From NCBI GenBank assembly GCA_016934975.1, contig JAFGRV010000254.1:1-47104 (forward strand): a stretch of DNA of 47,104 bases, in the 5' to 3' direction. The notes beneath the pieces are model-generated. The model worked only from the letters and a program-made list of their open reading frames with translations. It did no database searches and was not told the origin of the DNA. Source of the stretch: Spirochaetales bacterium. Lineage in GTDB: Bacteria > Spirochaetota > Spirochaetia > SZUA-6 > JAFGRV01. Positions 1-9,344 of the stretch are shown piece after piece (the first letter of the stretch is position 1; every line of letters starts with the position of its first letter). Made by a program: the position numbers and the translations under genes.

Positions 1-1191
1 GATGAATTAGGGGTTCCTGAAACAAAAATCCTTCTGAACAGACTAAAAGGCCCGATGGAAGAACATTACAAAATCACTATCGATGATCTCCTTCTGGACC
101 TTATTGTCAAACTCTCGGATGAAGAAATAAAAAACAGGGTTTTACCGGATAAAGCAATTGATATCCTGGAAAATTCCTTTTCCCGTTGTGCCCTTACCGG
201 AAAAACATCCGTTGACGGGGACACGATAAAACAGATAGTCGGCGAATTTGTCGGGGTTAAATTTCTTGAAACCGAAGAAGATAAGGGCAAAAGAATGCTC
301 GAAATGGAAAACTTTCTTAAAGAACGAATTTATGGCCAGGACGAGGCGATTGAAAAAGTATCGAGAATTATAAGACTGACAAAAAAGAGGCTTGATCTGA
401 GACCGGAAAAACCGGATGGGGTTTTCTTTTTTGCCGGACCCACGGGAGTTGGAAAAACCTACCTTGCAAAACAACTTGCTCATTTTCTCTTCGGATCGGA
501 AAAGAAACTCTTTACCTTGAATATGAGTGAATTCACGGAACCCCATTCCGTATCCAAACTAATCGGCTCCCCCCCGGGATATGTCGGTTATAATGATGTT
601 GCATTTTTTCAAACGACAATTGTAGAACATCCCTCTTCCCTCCTTCTTCTCGATGAAATCGAAAAAGCCCACCCCGAGGTTTTGAAACTCTTCCTGCAAA
701 TTTTTGACGAGGGAAAACTCACGGATTCCCATGGATCTGATATTTACTTCTCGAATGTCACAATTATAATGACGAGCAATGCCCTTGGATCGAAAGGCTC
801 GCCTTTGGGATTCAGTGAAATAGAAGAGAAAGCAGATACACGGCTTTCGGATCTTTTCCCCGTTGAATTTGTAAACAGGATTGATGAAGTGATCGTTTTT
901 AACCAGATAGACAGGGAAACGGCAAGGGCTATTCTCAACAATCTTATTATCAAGGACGCCAGAAAAGTATTTGATCAAAAAGGTATTTATATTGATTTTA
1001 ATTCAACATTTATTGATCATATTTTACAGATAGGTTTCAGCCTAAAGTTCGGTGTCCGTAATCTGGATCGATTTTTCGAAAAAGAGGTCATGGCGGCAGT
1101 TGCAAATCATCTGTATGAAGAACCTGATTCGAAAAAGATTTCAATTTCGGTAGAAGACGGAAGAATACAGGTAACCGGGGCGCCTGAATAG
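1..1191 (+). CDS. clpA: ClpA-type AAA+ unfoldase, C-terminal part (5' end outside window)
   Basis: The reading frame is open from base 1, so the gene starts upstream of the window. What remains is the end of the first AAA+ module (LPDKAID motif), then a complete second module. That module has Walker A GPTGVGKT (about 437-460), Walker B LLLLDEIEK (about 640-666) and the NRID arginine-finger region (about 874). An LGF tripeptide at 805-813 sits where ClpA and ClpC carry the IGF/L loop that docks on ClpP. There is only a short link between the two modules and no coiled-coil middle domain, which fits ClpA better than ClpB or ClpC. The family unfolds substrates in the cytoplasm and feeds them to ClpP. 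The N-domain and first ATPase site cannot be judged from this window. Confidence 0.9.
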   Translation, partial: DELGVPETKILLNRLKGPMEEHYKITIDDLLLDLIVKLSDEEIKNRVLPDKAIDILENSFSRCALTGKTSVDGDTIKQIVGEFVGVKFLETEEDKGKRMLEMENFLKERIYGQDEAIEKVSRIIRLTKKRLDLRPEKPDGVFFFAGPTGVGKTYLAKQLAHFLFGSEKKLFTLNMSEFTEPHSVSKLIGSPPGYVGYNDVAFFQTTIVEHPSSLLLLDEIEKAHPEVLKLFLQIFDEGKLTDSHGSDIYFSNVTIIMTSNALGSKGSPLGFSEIEEKADTRLSDLFPVEFVNRIDEVIVFNQIDRETARAILNNLIIKDARKVFDQKGIYIDFNSTFIDHILQIGFSLKFGVRNLDRFFEKEVMAAVANHLYEEPDSKKISISVEDGRIQVTGAPE

Positions 1192-1233
1192 AAAATAGCG
1201 GAATTTCAAAAAAAAAATTAAGGTGAGTTAAAA

Positions 1234-1269
1234 CATCTGTCCGGAAATATAACTATCTCCGGACAGATG
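1234..1269. terminator. Shared terminator hairpin between convergent genes
   Basis: Perfect 12-bp inverted repeat (CATCTGTCCGGA / TCCGGACAGATG) with a 12-nt loop, lying between the stop of the plus-strand Clp gene and the stop of the minus-strand lipoprotein gene. A T-rich stretch follows on the minus strand (TTTTAACT). It probably ends transcription from both sides. Confidence 0.7.
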
Positions 1270-1277
1270 GATAGTAA

Positions 1278-2240
1278 CTATTGGATTATAACAGGATCGG
1301 AAATTATAAAACGACTGATCTTAAAATATCCTACATACGCGGGTTTAGTCATTTGCATGCTATAAACCGGATATGGATAAAGATCGATAAATTGAACAGT
1401 ATACGTACCCACCCTGATTATCGATGGATTTCCCAAAGTAGACATCTTAAAATTACCGTAATCCCTTGAACCTATTTTTACATTAACTTCAATGACAGCC
1501 TCTCCCTGCCAGAAGCATTCAACACCTATCGGGCAGCGTGAATCCTGGAGTACGGAATTAAAAGTTAATAAAAACTGATCTTTCGGCACCAAAGCACTTT
1601 GTGTCACAGGTAACTTAAATTCTCTGTTCAAAGAAACGATAATTGGACTCTGACCTATTTTCTTAATCTCAACGATCTCAAGAATCGGCCACAAAGCAGG
1701 AATAATCACGATATCAGTTCGAATCACACCCACGACACTTACTTTCAGGTTTTCTACCTGATAGTCACGGGGTAGATTGATAGGCTGATACGTCGCCAGG
1801 GAACCGCGAATGAGCCAGGGACTTCCCTGGATAAACACCTGATTAATAGTTCCCTGATCCATGATCAATTTTTTCTCACTACCAGTGGTCTGCATTGAAA
1901 CGAGTCTAATGATTCTGCCCCACATATGAATCGAGGCCATATCATCGACAAGCTCCGCAGTGAACTCAACCCTGAGCCCATCCTGCTGAAAAAGCCTGGG
2001 CAGGTTTACAGGATCATAATTTCCGGATTTTCCTATAATTCCGTAAAAACCGCCTTCCAGGTCGATATACTTGATAACTCCGGTATCTTTAATGAGTTTC
2101 GAAAGACTTGCATCACTGCTCACTAAAGCTTTTGTCGCTGTTGCATCATTCTCCATATCGTTGCTTATATCAAGCTGACAACTAAACATGAAAAGAATAA
2201 TACTGACAATTAAAAGACATGCACGCACACTATTTTTCAT
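1278..2240 (-). CDS. Lipoprotein with internally duplicated domain, unknown function
   Basis: 320 residues. The N-terminus is a lipoprotein signal with a hydrophobic stretch ending in LFMFSC, so it is probably anchored in the envelope through Cys20. Two related segments follow in tandem (about residues 55-115 and 130-195). Each has a Gly-rich start, a Y/P-N-LP motif (YDPVNLP, YQPINLP) and a following V-rich strand, suggesting a duplicated small beta domain. The C-terminal part (from about residue 205) contains SRCPIGVECFWQGEAVIEV. This Cys-containing motif recurs in small uncharacterised bacterial lipoproteins. The start is fixed by an AGGAGG ribosome site five bases upstream of the ATG. It has its own promoter-like sequence and stands alone. 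No enzyme signature is visible. Confidence 0.75.
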   Translation of the reverse strand: MKNSVRACLLIVSIILFMFSCQLDISNDMENDATATKALVSSDASLSKLIKDTGVIKYIDLEGGFYGIIGKSGNYDPVNLPRLFQQDGLRVEFTAELVDDMASIHMWGRIIRLVSMQTTGSEKKLIMDQGTINQVFIQGSPWLIRGSLATYQPINLPRDYQVENLKVSVVGVIRTDIVIIPALWPILEIVEIKKIGQSPIIVSLNREFKLPVTQSALVPKDQFLLTFNSVLQDSRCPIGVECFWQGEAVIEVNVKIGSRDYGNFKMSTLGNPSIIRVGTYTVQFIDLYPYPVYSMQMTKPAYVGYFKISRFIISDPVIIQ

Positions 2241-2271
2241 AAAAACCTCCTTATAATTTTTTTACTTTACG

Positions 2272-2300
2272 ATACTATCATAGTTTTTATATTTTCACAA
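2272..2300 (-). promoter_or_regulatory. Promoter of the lipoprotein gene
   Basis: On the minus strand, TTGTGA (2295-2300) and TAGTAT (2272-2277) are separated by 17 bp, about 30 bp upstream of the start codon of the gene ending at 1278. This fits a housekeeping sigma factor promoter; assigned by eye. Confidence 0.45.
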
Positions 2301-2370
2301 CTTTTTTTTTTGAGGTACTTTAAAGTGATAACATGAGGAAAATGAAGGGAATAAGCCATATTTATTTTTC

Positions 2371-3051
2371 TTATAAATGTTTTGGACTCTTAATTATCGT
2401 ACCCAAAAGCCCGGCGCACATAAGGATATACCCCGGAATAAAAAGCCACCACCAAAAATCACCGGGTATAAAGGAAGTGTATCCGTTAAATCCGTTTTGA
2501 AAGACAATCATAAGCCCGGGAATGAGAAAAGTGGTCAATTCCATAAGACATCCTCCGATAAAAAGAACAAGCGCCGGGGGGTTAAGATGGATGTCTCGTT
2601 CAACTGAAAGTGCATACCCCCCCCAGAGAGTAAATGCCAGGGCTATGAGAGCGGGAGTAATCCAGGGTCCGACCCATACCCAGGGGATAAGGAACAGGAT
2701 ATCCCATTCGCCCCAGGAGAGAGGCCAGTTAATAAACACCTTGAGCCATATGTAATAAAATAAATCCCAAAGACCAAAAAGAAACACAAAGCAAATAAAG
2801 ACACGTTTTCCTTTTTTCTTTTCCGAAAGAGCAGCCACCGAAAGAAGCATGATGATGGTGGCTGCTTCTCTGAGTAATTCAATGAAAAAGTCCCGGTAAG
2901 AAAAAGCACGAAGGGGAAATATAACAAGAATATTATCCGGGTAATAAACCTGACGCAAATGAACCACAATAGCAGACTCTACAGCGGCCATAGCAATGGC
3001 AAATAAACTAAGCCAGATGAGCTTATATTTCCAATCCTCTGCCAATTTCAC
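2371..3051 (-). CDS. Integral membrane protein, unknown family
   Basis: About 226 residues with five or six hydrophobic membrane-spanning segments (starting near KLIWLSLFAIAMAAVESAI and ending with LFIPGYILMCAGLLGTII). The loop between the middle segments is rich in Trp and Pro. I do not recognise the family. The GTG at 3051 is preferred as start because AGGAG (3060-3064) lies eight bases before it. An in-frame ATG at 3069 has no ribosome site and would sit 15 bases behind the upstream isomerase gene. The close spacing suggests co-transcription with the two isomerase genes. No catalytic residues are apparent; a sensor, transporter fragment or envelope protein are all possible. Confidence 0.7.
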   Translation of the reverse strand: MKLAEDWKYKLIWLSLFAIAMAAVESAIVVHLRQVYYPDNILVIFPLRAFSYRDFFIELLREAATIIMLLSVAALSEKKKGKRVFICFVFLFGLWDLFYYIWLKVFINWPLSWGEWDILFLIPWVWVGPWITPALIALAFTLWGGYALSVERDIHLNPPALVLFIGGCLMELTTFLIPGLMIVFQNGFNGYTSFIPGDFWWWLFIPGYILMCAGLLGTIIKSPKHL

Positions 3052-3084
3052 AACAGATACTCCTGACATCTTTTAAAAAACTTT

Positions 3085-3696
3085 TTATTCTTTTTTCTCC
3101 TTATCATTATACCGCCCCGCCCGGAGTATCATAACATCCTTTACGGGAACATCCTGGTAAGCCCCTGCCGATTGTGTTTTTACCCGGCCGATCTTCTCCA
3201 CAATATCTAATCCTGAAATGACCTTACCGAACACACAGTATCCGAATCCCTGTGGCGAATTATCTTTATGATTAAGGAAATCATTATCCACCAGGTTGAT
3301 GAAAAACTGACTCGTGGCGCTGTTTACATCCGAGGTTCGAGCCATGGCAATAGTTCCTTTTTCATTCGCAAGACCATTACCGGCTTCATTCTTTATCGGT
3401 GAATTGGTGTTCTTTTTCACCATCCCGGAGGAAAATCCACCGCCTTGAATCATAAAACCGGGAATAACTCTGTGAAAAATAGTCATATTGAAAAATCCCT
3501 GGTCTACATATTTAAGAAAATTATCCACGGTAACCGGGGCAGTATCGGGATAGAGTTCGAGAATAATATCACCCTCGCTGGTTTCGAGGGTTACACGGGG
3601 GTAGCTTGCCGGCTCACATCCACCGGTCTGGGAAAAAACAGTTGTAACACCGGCTAAAATACAAATAAATGGAAAAAAATGAGTACCTCGACTCAT
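3085..3696 (-). CDS. Secreted cyclophilin-type peptidyl-prolyl isomerase
   Basis: 203 residues from the ATG at 3696, chosen because AAGGAGG directly precedes it. A hydrophobic N-terminal signal (residues 7-22) suggests export. The cyclophilin core is complete: [14 protein letters not shown] (residues 74-87) contains the catalytic Arg76, and SQFFINL (129-135) gives the substrate-pocket residues. The family catalyses cis-trans isomerisation of X-Pro bonds to help folding, here probably in the periplasm. A Cys27 after TGG could be lipidated, but the residue three before it is Thr, which is a poor lipobox. The gene starts 13 bases after the stop of the upstream cyclophilin-FKBP fusion gene, so the two form an operon of folding helpers. 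Confidence 0.9.
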   Translation of the reverse strand: MSRGTHFFPFICILAGVTTVFSQTGGCEPASYPRVTLETSEGDIILELYPDTAPVTVDNFLKYVDQGFFNMTIFHRVIPGFMIQGGGFSSGMVKKNTNSPIKNEAGNGLANEKGTIAMARTSDVNSATSQFFINLVDNDFLNHKDNSPQGFGYCVFGKVISGLDIVEKIGRVKTQSAGAYQDVPVKDVMILRAGRYNDKEKKE

Positions 3697-3709
3697 AAAT
3701 GCCTCCTTA

Positions 3710-4732
3710 TTAAAAATTGATAAGTTCCACATCAAAGATTAAAAAAGCATCGGGTGGAATCAGAGGAGCAAGTCCGGCCTTTCCGAATCCTAGATTCGGA
3801 GGAATCACAACAATCCGGTGTTCTCCCTTCCTCATTGTTTGAAGTGCCCCATCGAGTCCTTTAATTACTTTTCCGAGAATTAACTTTTTTATACCCCCTT
3901 CTTCACCGGAAGTATCCATAAAGACAGTCCCATCCAGGAGCGTTCCCGTGTATTTGACATCAACCACTGTTCCTACAGCCGGGGGGGTTCCTGCACCGTT
4001 TTTTAAAATCGAAAACCAGATTCCTTCTCTTGTCTGTACGAGATCGGGATATGTTTTCTTTAATATTCCAAGAGCTTCGTCCTCCATTGAAGATCCGGCT
4101 TCACGATTCGCCTTTTCAACATCATTTTTTAGAGAATTAAAAATCTCTTTGGTCACGACAAAAGCTTCGGCATTCTTACCGATCCTTAAAATTGTCACCT
4201 TTTTTAATATATCCCTTGCGGAAATTTTATTGAGAACCTCGATACCATCAATAACATAACCGAAAACCGGCTGCTTGAAATCGAGCCAATTTACCTGCCG
4301 TAAGGATATCGAAAACTGATAAGAACTTATTTGTTCATTTCCGGTTTGTAACATAGACACGGTCCCTGTCCGGTCATGCAATAAACCGGGATTATAATTT
4401 TCAGGGAGGTAATACCCGGGAAGACTCGAATTTTCTCCGGCAGGCATGCCACATTTAATAAGAACATTATTTACTACTTCATAAAAATAAGTATTATCAA
4501 AAAAACCGGATTCCTTTGGGTTCTCATCCCGGAACACACCTTCTGCCAATCCGACAAAATTAGCGACAAGCATAGGTACTAATTTATATTCAAGCTGAAT
4601 AATAAAATTTCCTTTCGTTGTTTCCATTTTTGCGTACAACCCCGGATCCGGAACTTTTTCCTGCTTTTTACCACACCCGTATAAAAGGCATAGAACCATT
4701 AGAAAAAATAATAAATACTTCAATCGTGTCAT
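3710..4732 (-). CDS. Lipoprotein with degenerate cyclophilin-like domain fused to FKBP-type isomerase
   Basis: 340 residues. The lipobox ends in LLYGC (Cys20). Residues 32-185 align with cyclophilins, but the catalytic Arg of FHRV is replaced (FYEV, Glu85), and QFF is QFS (Ser141). This half is therefore probably inactive. Residues 247-340 are an FKBP domain with [22 protein letters not shown] and [12 protein letters not shown]; the usual pocket Trp is Leu293. A helical linker joins the halves (about 190-245). Cyclophilin-FKBP fusions are described from some spirochaetes and flavobacteria, so this is a useful taxonomic hint. The start ATG is preceded by AAGGAG. It is the first gene of an operon with the active cyclophilin. 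Confidence 0.88.
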   Translation of the reverse strand: MTRLKYLLFFLMVLCLLYGCGKKQEKVPDPGLYAKMETTKGNFIIQLEYKLVPMLVANFVGLAEGVFRDENPKESGFFDNTYFYEVVNNVLIKCGMPAGENSSLPGYYLPENYNPGLLHDRTGTVSMLQTGNEQISSYQFSISLRQVNWLDFKQPVFGYVIDGIEVLNKISARDILKKVTILRIGKNAEAFVVTKEIFNSLKNDVEKANREAGSSMEDEALGILKKTYPDLVQTREGIWFSILKNGAGTPPAVGTVVDVKYTGTLLDGTVFMDTSGEEGGIKKLILGKVIKGLDGALQTMRKGEHRIVVIPPNLGFGKAGLAPLIPPDAFLIFDVELINF

Positions 4733-4824
4733 GACTCATTCTCCTTGTTCTTTTCTTTTATATATACAAGATATTTATCATCTATTCAATGCGGTTAATG
4801 CAAAAAAAACACTCCTTATTAGTT

Positions 4825-5223
4825 TCATTCGGGAGAGAAAAGCACTCCTTTGAGTATCGATTCCAGTTCGTTTAATTTGAAAGGCTTTTCAACAATTCCA
4901 TCAAATCCGAATTTTTTATAATCTGTCATAATAGGATGATTTGAGTAACCGCTCGCCACAATCACTTTAACCTCCGGGTTGATTTTACGCAGTTCCTTTA
5001 TAGTTACATCACCACCCAAACCGCCGGGAATGGTAAGGTCCATAATAACAAGGTCGAATTTATTTTGATGTGGTAAAGATTCCGTAAAAATCCGGATCAC
5101 TTCTTTCCCATCATGCGCCTCCGTTACCTTATATCCCAATCGTTCGAGCATTTTTCTCGCAACATCCCGGACAAGCACCTCATCATCCATGATAAGTACT
5201 CGTCCCGAATTCCGGAGATCCAT
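4825..5223 (-). CDS. Single-domain response regulator (CheY-like receiver)
   Basis: 132 residues, a receiver domain only. The acidic pair is Asp13-Asp14, the phospho-acceptor is Asp62 in VIMDLTIPGG, the switch Ser is in VASGYS (Ser91), and the conserved Lys113 is in VEKPF. No output domain follows, so it works through protein contact or as a phosphate sink. The ATG at 5223 is preferred over the one at 5229 because GGAGGA touches the earlier ATG directly but stands at a normal distance from the later one. No kinase is adjacent; the sequence style (IPGGLGG) resembles receivers of hybrid PAS kinases. Partner unknown. Confidence 0.88.
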   Translation of the reverse strand: MDLRNSGRVLIMDDEVLVRDVARKMLERLGYKVTEAHDGKEVIRIFTESLPHQNKFDLVIMDLTIPGGLGGDVTIKELRKINPEVKVIVASGYSNHPIMTDYKKFGFDGIVEKPFKLNELESILKGVLFSPE

Positions 5224-5419
5224 TTTCATTCCTCCTTCCTTTTTATACTCATTACGAAGAATTTACCGCCGGAAGATATTCATAATGTGTCAAAACTCCG
5301 CCTTAATTACTGACAATGCAAAAAATTATCAGTATAATAAATGATAAAAGGGTGAGTACGAACAAATTGATTATCCGGATATCATTGATTCTTAACTCTT
5401 TTCGAATCTCTTGATAAAA

Positions 5420-5944
5420 TCATGCGCCATACATATTAAACCACATTCGTTCGTTTACAGGTTTCTTTTCCTTTTGAGTTCCTTTTTCAACAGGGATACC
5501 AAGAGGAAGTATTATCCTGACATATTGAGGAGAAGAAATTTTTAAAAGTGAACTTATTTTCTCCGATCTTCCTTCCAGTCGTATATTTCCGTCTATCCAT
5601 ACAGTAGCATATCCCAAGGCAGTCGTCGCTAAAAGAATATTCTCTACCGCGGCAGAACAGTCTTCCACCTCAAAAGATATCCCATGGAAAACAGGCCGGG
5701 GATCGACAATACAAGCTATAATCGCCTGAGCTGTCTTTATAAAGGGTTTTTGCACGATTTCCGCGATTTCCAGGATAAGATCCTTTTTATCAACAACCAC
5801 AAATTCCGTGGTTTGTTCATTTTTTCCCGAAGGCGCCTGTATACCGGCCTGAACTATTTTAATGAGATCTTCCCGCGGGATTGGGGTATCCTTGAAAAAT
5901 CCCCGGTAACTATGCCTCTTTTCAATGGCTTCAAAAACATCCAT
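5420..5944 (-). CDS. Nitroreductase-family flavoprotein
   Basis: 174 residues from the ATG at 5944, which follows AAAGGAGT. It carries the FMN-binding RHSYR motif (residues 10-14) and the QAPSGKN segment (about 36-42) of the nitroreductase fold. These proteins bind FMN, usually as dimers, and reduce nitro compounds, quinones or other acceptors with NAD(P)H in the cytoplasm; the true substrate cannot be told. The length is typical. The gene lies 23 bases after the papain-like lipoprotein gene and may be co-transcribed with it. A longer reading frame upstream overlaps that gene and is not credible. Confidence 0.85.
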   Translation of the reverse strand: MDVFEAIEKRHSYRGFFKDTPIPREDLIKIVQAGIQAPSGKNEQTTEFVVVDKKDLILEIAEIVQKPFIKTAQAIIACIVDPRPVFHGISFEVEDCSAAVENILLATTALGYATVWIDGNIRLEGRSEKISSLLKISSPQYVRIILPLGIPVEKGTQKEKKPVNERMWFNMYGA

Positions 5945-5967
5945 TCGTATTACTCCTTTATTTTTCT

Positions 5968-8076
5968 TTACGGATGACTTCCATCTTCGCATCCATACCA
6001 GAACCACCAGCCGTCATCTTCCACATTAAGCATATATCCTTCATCTATCGGCTTTTTTGACTTCACCATGGTAACAGTAAAATAGTGTTGACCTGAGGTG
6101 AGCTTAAAATTTATGTACTGACCGGATGAAATGGTGGCGATAAAGTTTCCGTCAACATAGAAATCCATCGCTTTTCCGGAAAGTTTACAATTACCATCAT
6201 TAGTATTATAAATCTTTCCTGTGTACATGAATACCGTATAGTCGGAGAGATCCTCTTTTCCGGTTTCCCAGTCATCATCTTCAAACCAGTCGGAATAATC
6301 CTCACTCTCCTCCCAATTATCCCAATCATCCCAATTCTCGAATCCATCATTCCCTTCCTTCACATATCCGTATTGGTAGTCGGAAAAATCACTATACCCC
6401 GCTTTATTTCCCGCGGAAACCGAATAATAATAGTAAATACCGGGTTTTGTAGTCTTATCTTCGAAGGAAGTGGCAGCGGTATCAGCAAGATGTTCCCATT
6501 CGGACATCCCGTTTTGCCACCGTTCTATCATATACGTTTCTGCGTTTGCGACGTGAGACCAGGAAATAACGATTTTATCGGTAAATTCCCCTTGTGATAC
6601 ATTAATTGATAGAGGAATACCCGGTATTTGAACCTGTTGTATCACGATCTGAATACTCTTCGGGTCACTCCCCACACTCTCACCATATTTATTCTCCGCG
6701 GTAATACTATACCAATATTGGGCATTATTTTTCACCTTCGTATCAAAATATGTCGTATCTGATGTGGTTCCGTTTAATACCCATTTATTTTCTTTGTTAT
6801 CCCAGCGGTAGACATTATAATCGGAAACTGATTTTACCGCATCCCATTCAATATAAACTGACTCCTCATACATACTTACTTTGACCCCCTGGGGCGTTCC
6901 GGGGGCTTTATTTGTCTCGATGTCCCGGGCATATCCTTCTACGAAATCACTAAAATCACTTTTCCCTGTTTTTCCTACCGAAACAACAGTATAAAGATAG
7001 GTCTTTCCCGGAATGATATTCTTATCAAAATAAACATCTTGTGTGGTTTTTCCGATCTCTTCGGCCGGACTTTTTTCGCTGGTTGTTCTGTAAATAAGAT
7101 ATGAATCTGCATTGGAAATCTTGTCCCAGGCTATCTTCACCTGATCTTCATAGGCTCCCTGGGAGGCGATCAGGTTTTGCGGCGGCTGAGGAATCTGGGC
7201 AGGTGTACTCTGAACATCATCATACATGACCCAGGCCTCAAAAGTAATCTGTTCAAAGGTGTCATAGTTGATCCAAATAAAACCTTTTTCCCCCCAATAT
7301 GTTCCCCATGAGTTTATGAGTTTATATGCTTTCTTATTATCATTATACCCGACAACAAGAATTGCATGTCCGCCCATATTGGATCCCTGAACAGATTTAA
7401 GGATACCACCTGAATATGAATCAAAATTCTCATAGACATCGAGCCCCACAACAATACAGTTTTTACCCGCCAGAATTGATTTCATTTCATAGAGATTATG
7501 AAAATCTACAGACATATAGGATTTTGCTTTATATTTTTTCGCCTCATTATCCGCGGAAGCAGGGGGCTGGCGAGTATAATTTCCCTCATTATATGGCATA
7601 GAGGAAAGAGTCGCACAGCCTTTTGATTTCATGAGTTCAAGCGCATCGGGAATATATGCACCCTCATCTACACCGCCATTAATCTGATTATATATATATG
7701 CGGGCGAAAACAGATGAGTTTCCGTATTCAAAGCCCAATTCCGTTCCACACGCTCATGAAATGATTTATACGCATACGCAGTCGACCACCCTGTACAACT
7801 CCCTTGATTTCCCTGGTTTCCCGGAGACGGAAGATAGCTTGACAGATCCACCTCCACGGGAAGCGATTCTCCCTGCACACTTCTCATGGGACGTCTTTTC
7901 GTTTGAAAAGTTTTTAATAAATTCCGGGGAGTTTTCTTAAGACCTTTAAATCTGCTATCCGACGTACTATCTTTGGAGAGTTTTCTCGGACCATCACCCG
8001 GGTCATATTTCTCCTTCTGACCACAACTCATTATAAGGGCTATCATAATAAAAAATACACATAATTTAATTTTCAT
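5968..8076 (-). CDS. Papain-family (C1) cysteine peptidase lipoprotein with three FN3 domains
   Basis: 702 residues. The lipobox ends in ALIMSC (Cys18). The peptidase domain (about 75-288) shows the oxyanion Gln88, nucleophile Cys94 in GNQGSCTGW, His237 in GGHAILVVGY and Asn255 in INSWGTYWGEKGF: a complete papain-type set. Three fibronectin type III-like repeats follow (about 297-384, 391-478, 485-573). Next come a Trp/Asp/Glu-rich linker (575-610) and a C-terminal beta region ending in a Cys-Trp rich tail. It is likely surface- or periplasm-anchored and degrades proteins or peptides; the FN3 units may bind carbohydrate or act as spacers. The ATG at 8076 is chosen because GGAGG (8087-8091) stands ten bases upstream; a TTG at 8082 is too close. 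Confidence 0.9.
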   Translation of the reverse strand: MKIKLCVFFIMIALIMSCGQKEKYDPGDGPRKLSKDSTSDSRFKGLKKTPRNLLKTFQTKRRPMRSVQGESLPVEVDLSSYLPSPGNQGNQGSCTGWSTAYAYKSFHERVERNWALNTETHLFSPAYIYNQINGGVDEGAYIPDALELMKSKGCATLSSMPYNEGNYTRQPPASADNEAKKYKAKSYMSVDFHNLYEMKSILAGKNCIVVGLDVYENFDSYSGGILKSVQGSNMGGHAILVVGYNDNKKAYKLINSWGTYWGEKGFIWINYDTFEQITFEAWVMYDDVQSTPAQIPQPPQNLIASQGAYEDQVKIAWDKISNADSYLIYRTTSEKSPAEEIGKTTQDVYFDKNIIPGKTYLYTVVSVGKTGKSDFSDFVEGYARDIETNKAPGTPQGVKVSMYEESVYIEWDAVKSVSDYNVYRWDNKENKWVLNGTTSDTTYFDTKVKNNAQYWYSITAENKYGESVGSDPKSIQIVIQQVQIPGIPLSINVSQGEFTDKIVISWSHVANAETYMIERWQNGMSEWEHLADTAATSFEDKTTKPGIYYYYSVSAGNKAGYSDFSDYQYGYVKEGNDGFENWDDWDNWEESEDYSDWFEDDDWETGKEDLSDYTVFMYTGKIYNTNDGNCKLSGKAMDFYVDGNFIATISSGQYINFKLTSGQHYFTVTMVKSKKPIDEGYMLNVEDDGWWFWYGCEDGSHP

Positions 8077-8275
8077 CTTCAATCTACCTCCGTAGAGAGA
8101 TATTAAGCGGATTTACACTATATTCTAGCTCACGGTAAATAAAAAAACAAGAAAAATTGAGGAAGATTTCCGGTTGATATCAGTGAGTCACATCAATTCT
8201 TTCCAAAAACCTTAAAAGTATTGATTTCGTTTATTTTGTCCAAACAGGTGAGTTACTCACGAAAAAAAAAGACTG

Positions 8276-9343
8276 TTATACTGCTTCTATTCCCGCGATC
8301 AATTCGGCGAATAACTCTTTTACACTCATTATTTTATCGATTCTATAGGCATTCGACCCGCAAAAAAGTAAACCATTATCAAGATCTCCATTGAAAGAAT
8401 TTACCAATGCAACAGCAATACAGTATTGAGCATTTTTAGCATCACACAATGTAAGACACCTGAAAGGACATTTGATAGTTTTCTTTTCCATGGTCTCCAA
8501 ATCAATAAGAAACTTATTACGGATCGCTCTTCCGGGCATCCCGACAGGACTCTTTATGATTTGAATATCTTCTTTCTTTACGTTTATATATGCCTGCTTA
8601 TATACATCTGCTACATCGCACTCTTCGGTACAGACAAACCGGGTAGCCATCTGAACACCCGAGGCACCAAGAGAAAGCATACGCGCAATATCGCTGCCGG
8701 TATAAATTCCCCCGGCGGTGATAATAGGTATTTTTTTATCATATTTCTCTTCATAGGGTCTGATAACCTCTAATACTTCCGGAAGTATCTTTTCCAGAGA
8801 ATTATTATCTATATCATCCAATTGTTCCAGCGAGAAACCAAGATGTCCGCCGGCATGGGGTCCTTCGAGAATAAGTGCAGCGGGTATCCGGTTATAGGTT
8901 CTATCCCAATTTTTAAGAATTATTTTTACGACCCGTGCAGAGCTGATAATGGGGATAAGATTTACCGATGAATCCGGAACAATGGCAGGGAGTCTAAAGG
9001 GAATACCTGCACCATATACAATAAATTTGATTCCTTCTTTTACCGCAGTTATTACCAAATCTTCCGCATTGCTCAAGACACCCATTATATTAACAGCTAA
9101 ATAGCCATCGGTTTGTGTTCTGGCCTTCCGGATTTCTCTTACCAAGGCTTCCCGGGATTCTTTTTCAAATTCGTTTTTTGATTTTTCAATATCACCGAGA
9201 CCGATACTTGATATGGTTCCCATCCCGCCGGCATTTGTTACTGCAGAAGCAAGAGATGAAAGAGAGACTTTGACTCCCATTCCCCCCTGGACAATAGGAA
9301 TTTTTATTGTAATATTTCCAATTTTTAATTCTGGTATTTTCAT
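8276..9343 (-). CDS. FMN-dependent nitronate monooxygenase / FabK-like enoyl reductase family protein
   Basis: 355 residues of the 2-nitropropane dioxygenase family, a TIM-barrel flavoprotein. Visible motifs are IVQGGMGVKVS near the N-terminus, GPHAGGHLG (161-169) with the family's catalytic-type His, and the FMN phosphate loop GGIYTG (211-216). The C-terminal part has four Cys in a C-x3-C-x3-C-x7-C pattern (292-308), seen in a subgroup of the family. It follows fabF by one base and is surely co-transcribed with it. That context makes an enoyl-ACP reductase role (FabK-like) as plausible as nitronate oxidation; sequence inspection alone cannot decide. Confidence 0.8.
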   Translation of the reverse strand: MKIPELKIGNITIKIPIVQGGMGVKVSLSSLASAVTNAGGMGTISSIGLGDIEKSKNEFEKESREALVREIRKARTQTDGYLAVNIMGVLSNAEDLVITAVKEGIKFIVYGAGIPFRLPAIVPDSSVNLIPIISSARVVKIILKNWDRTYNRIPAALILEGPHAGGHLGFSLEQLDDIDNNSLEKILPEVLEVIRPYEEKYDKKIPIITAGGIYTGSDIARMLSLGASGVQMATRFVCTEECDVADVYKQAYINVKKEDIQIIKSPVGMPGRAIRNKFLIDLETMEKKTIKCPFRCLTLCDAKNAQYCIAVALVNSFNGDLDNGLLFCGSNAYRIDKIMSVKELFAELIAGIEAV

Positions 9344-9344
9344 C

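Noticed and set aside
8225-8275. GTGAG-TTA-CTCAC hairpin upstream of the papain-like gene as terminator of the flavoprotein gene
   Set aside because: The stem is only 5 bp and the T-run lies before it rather than behind it on the minus strand.
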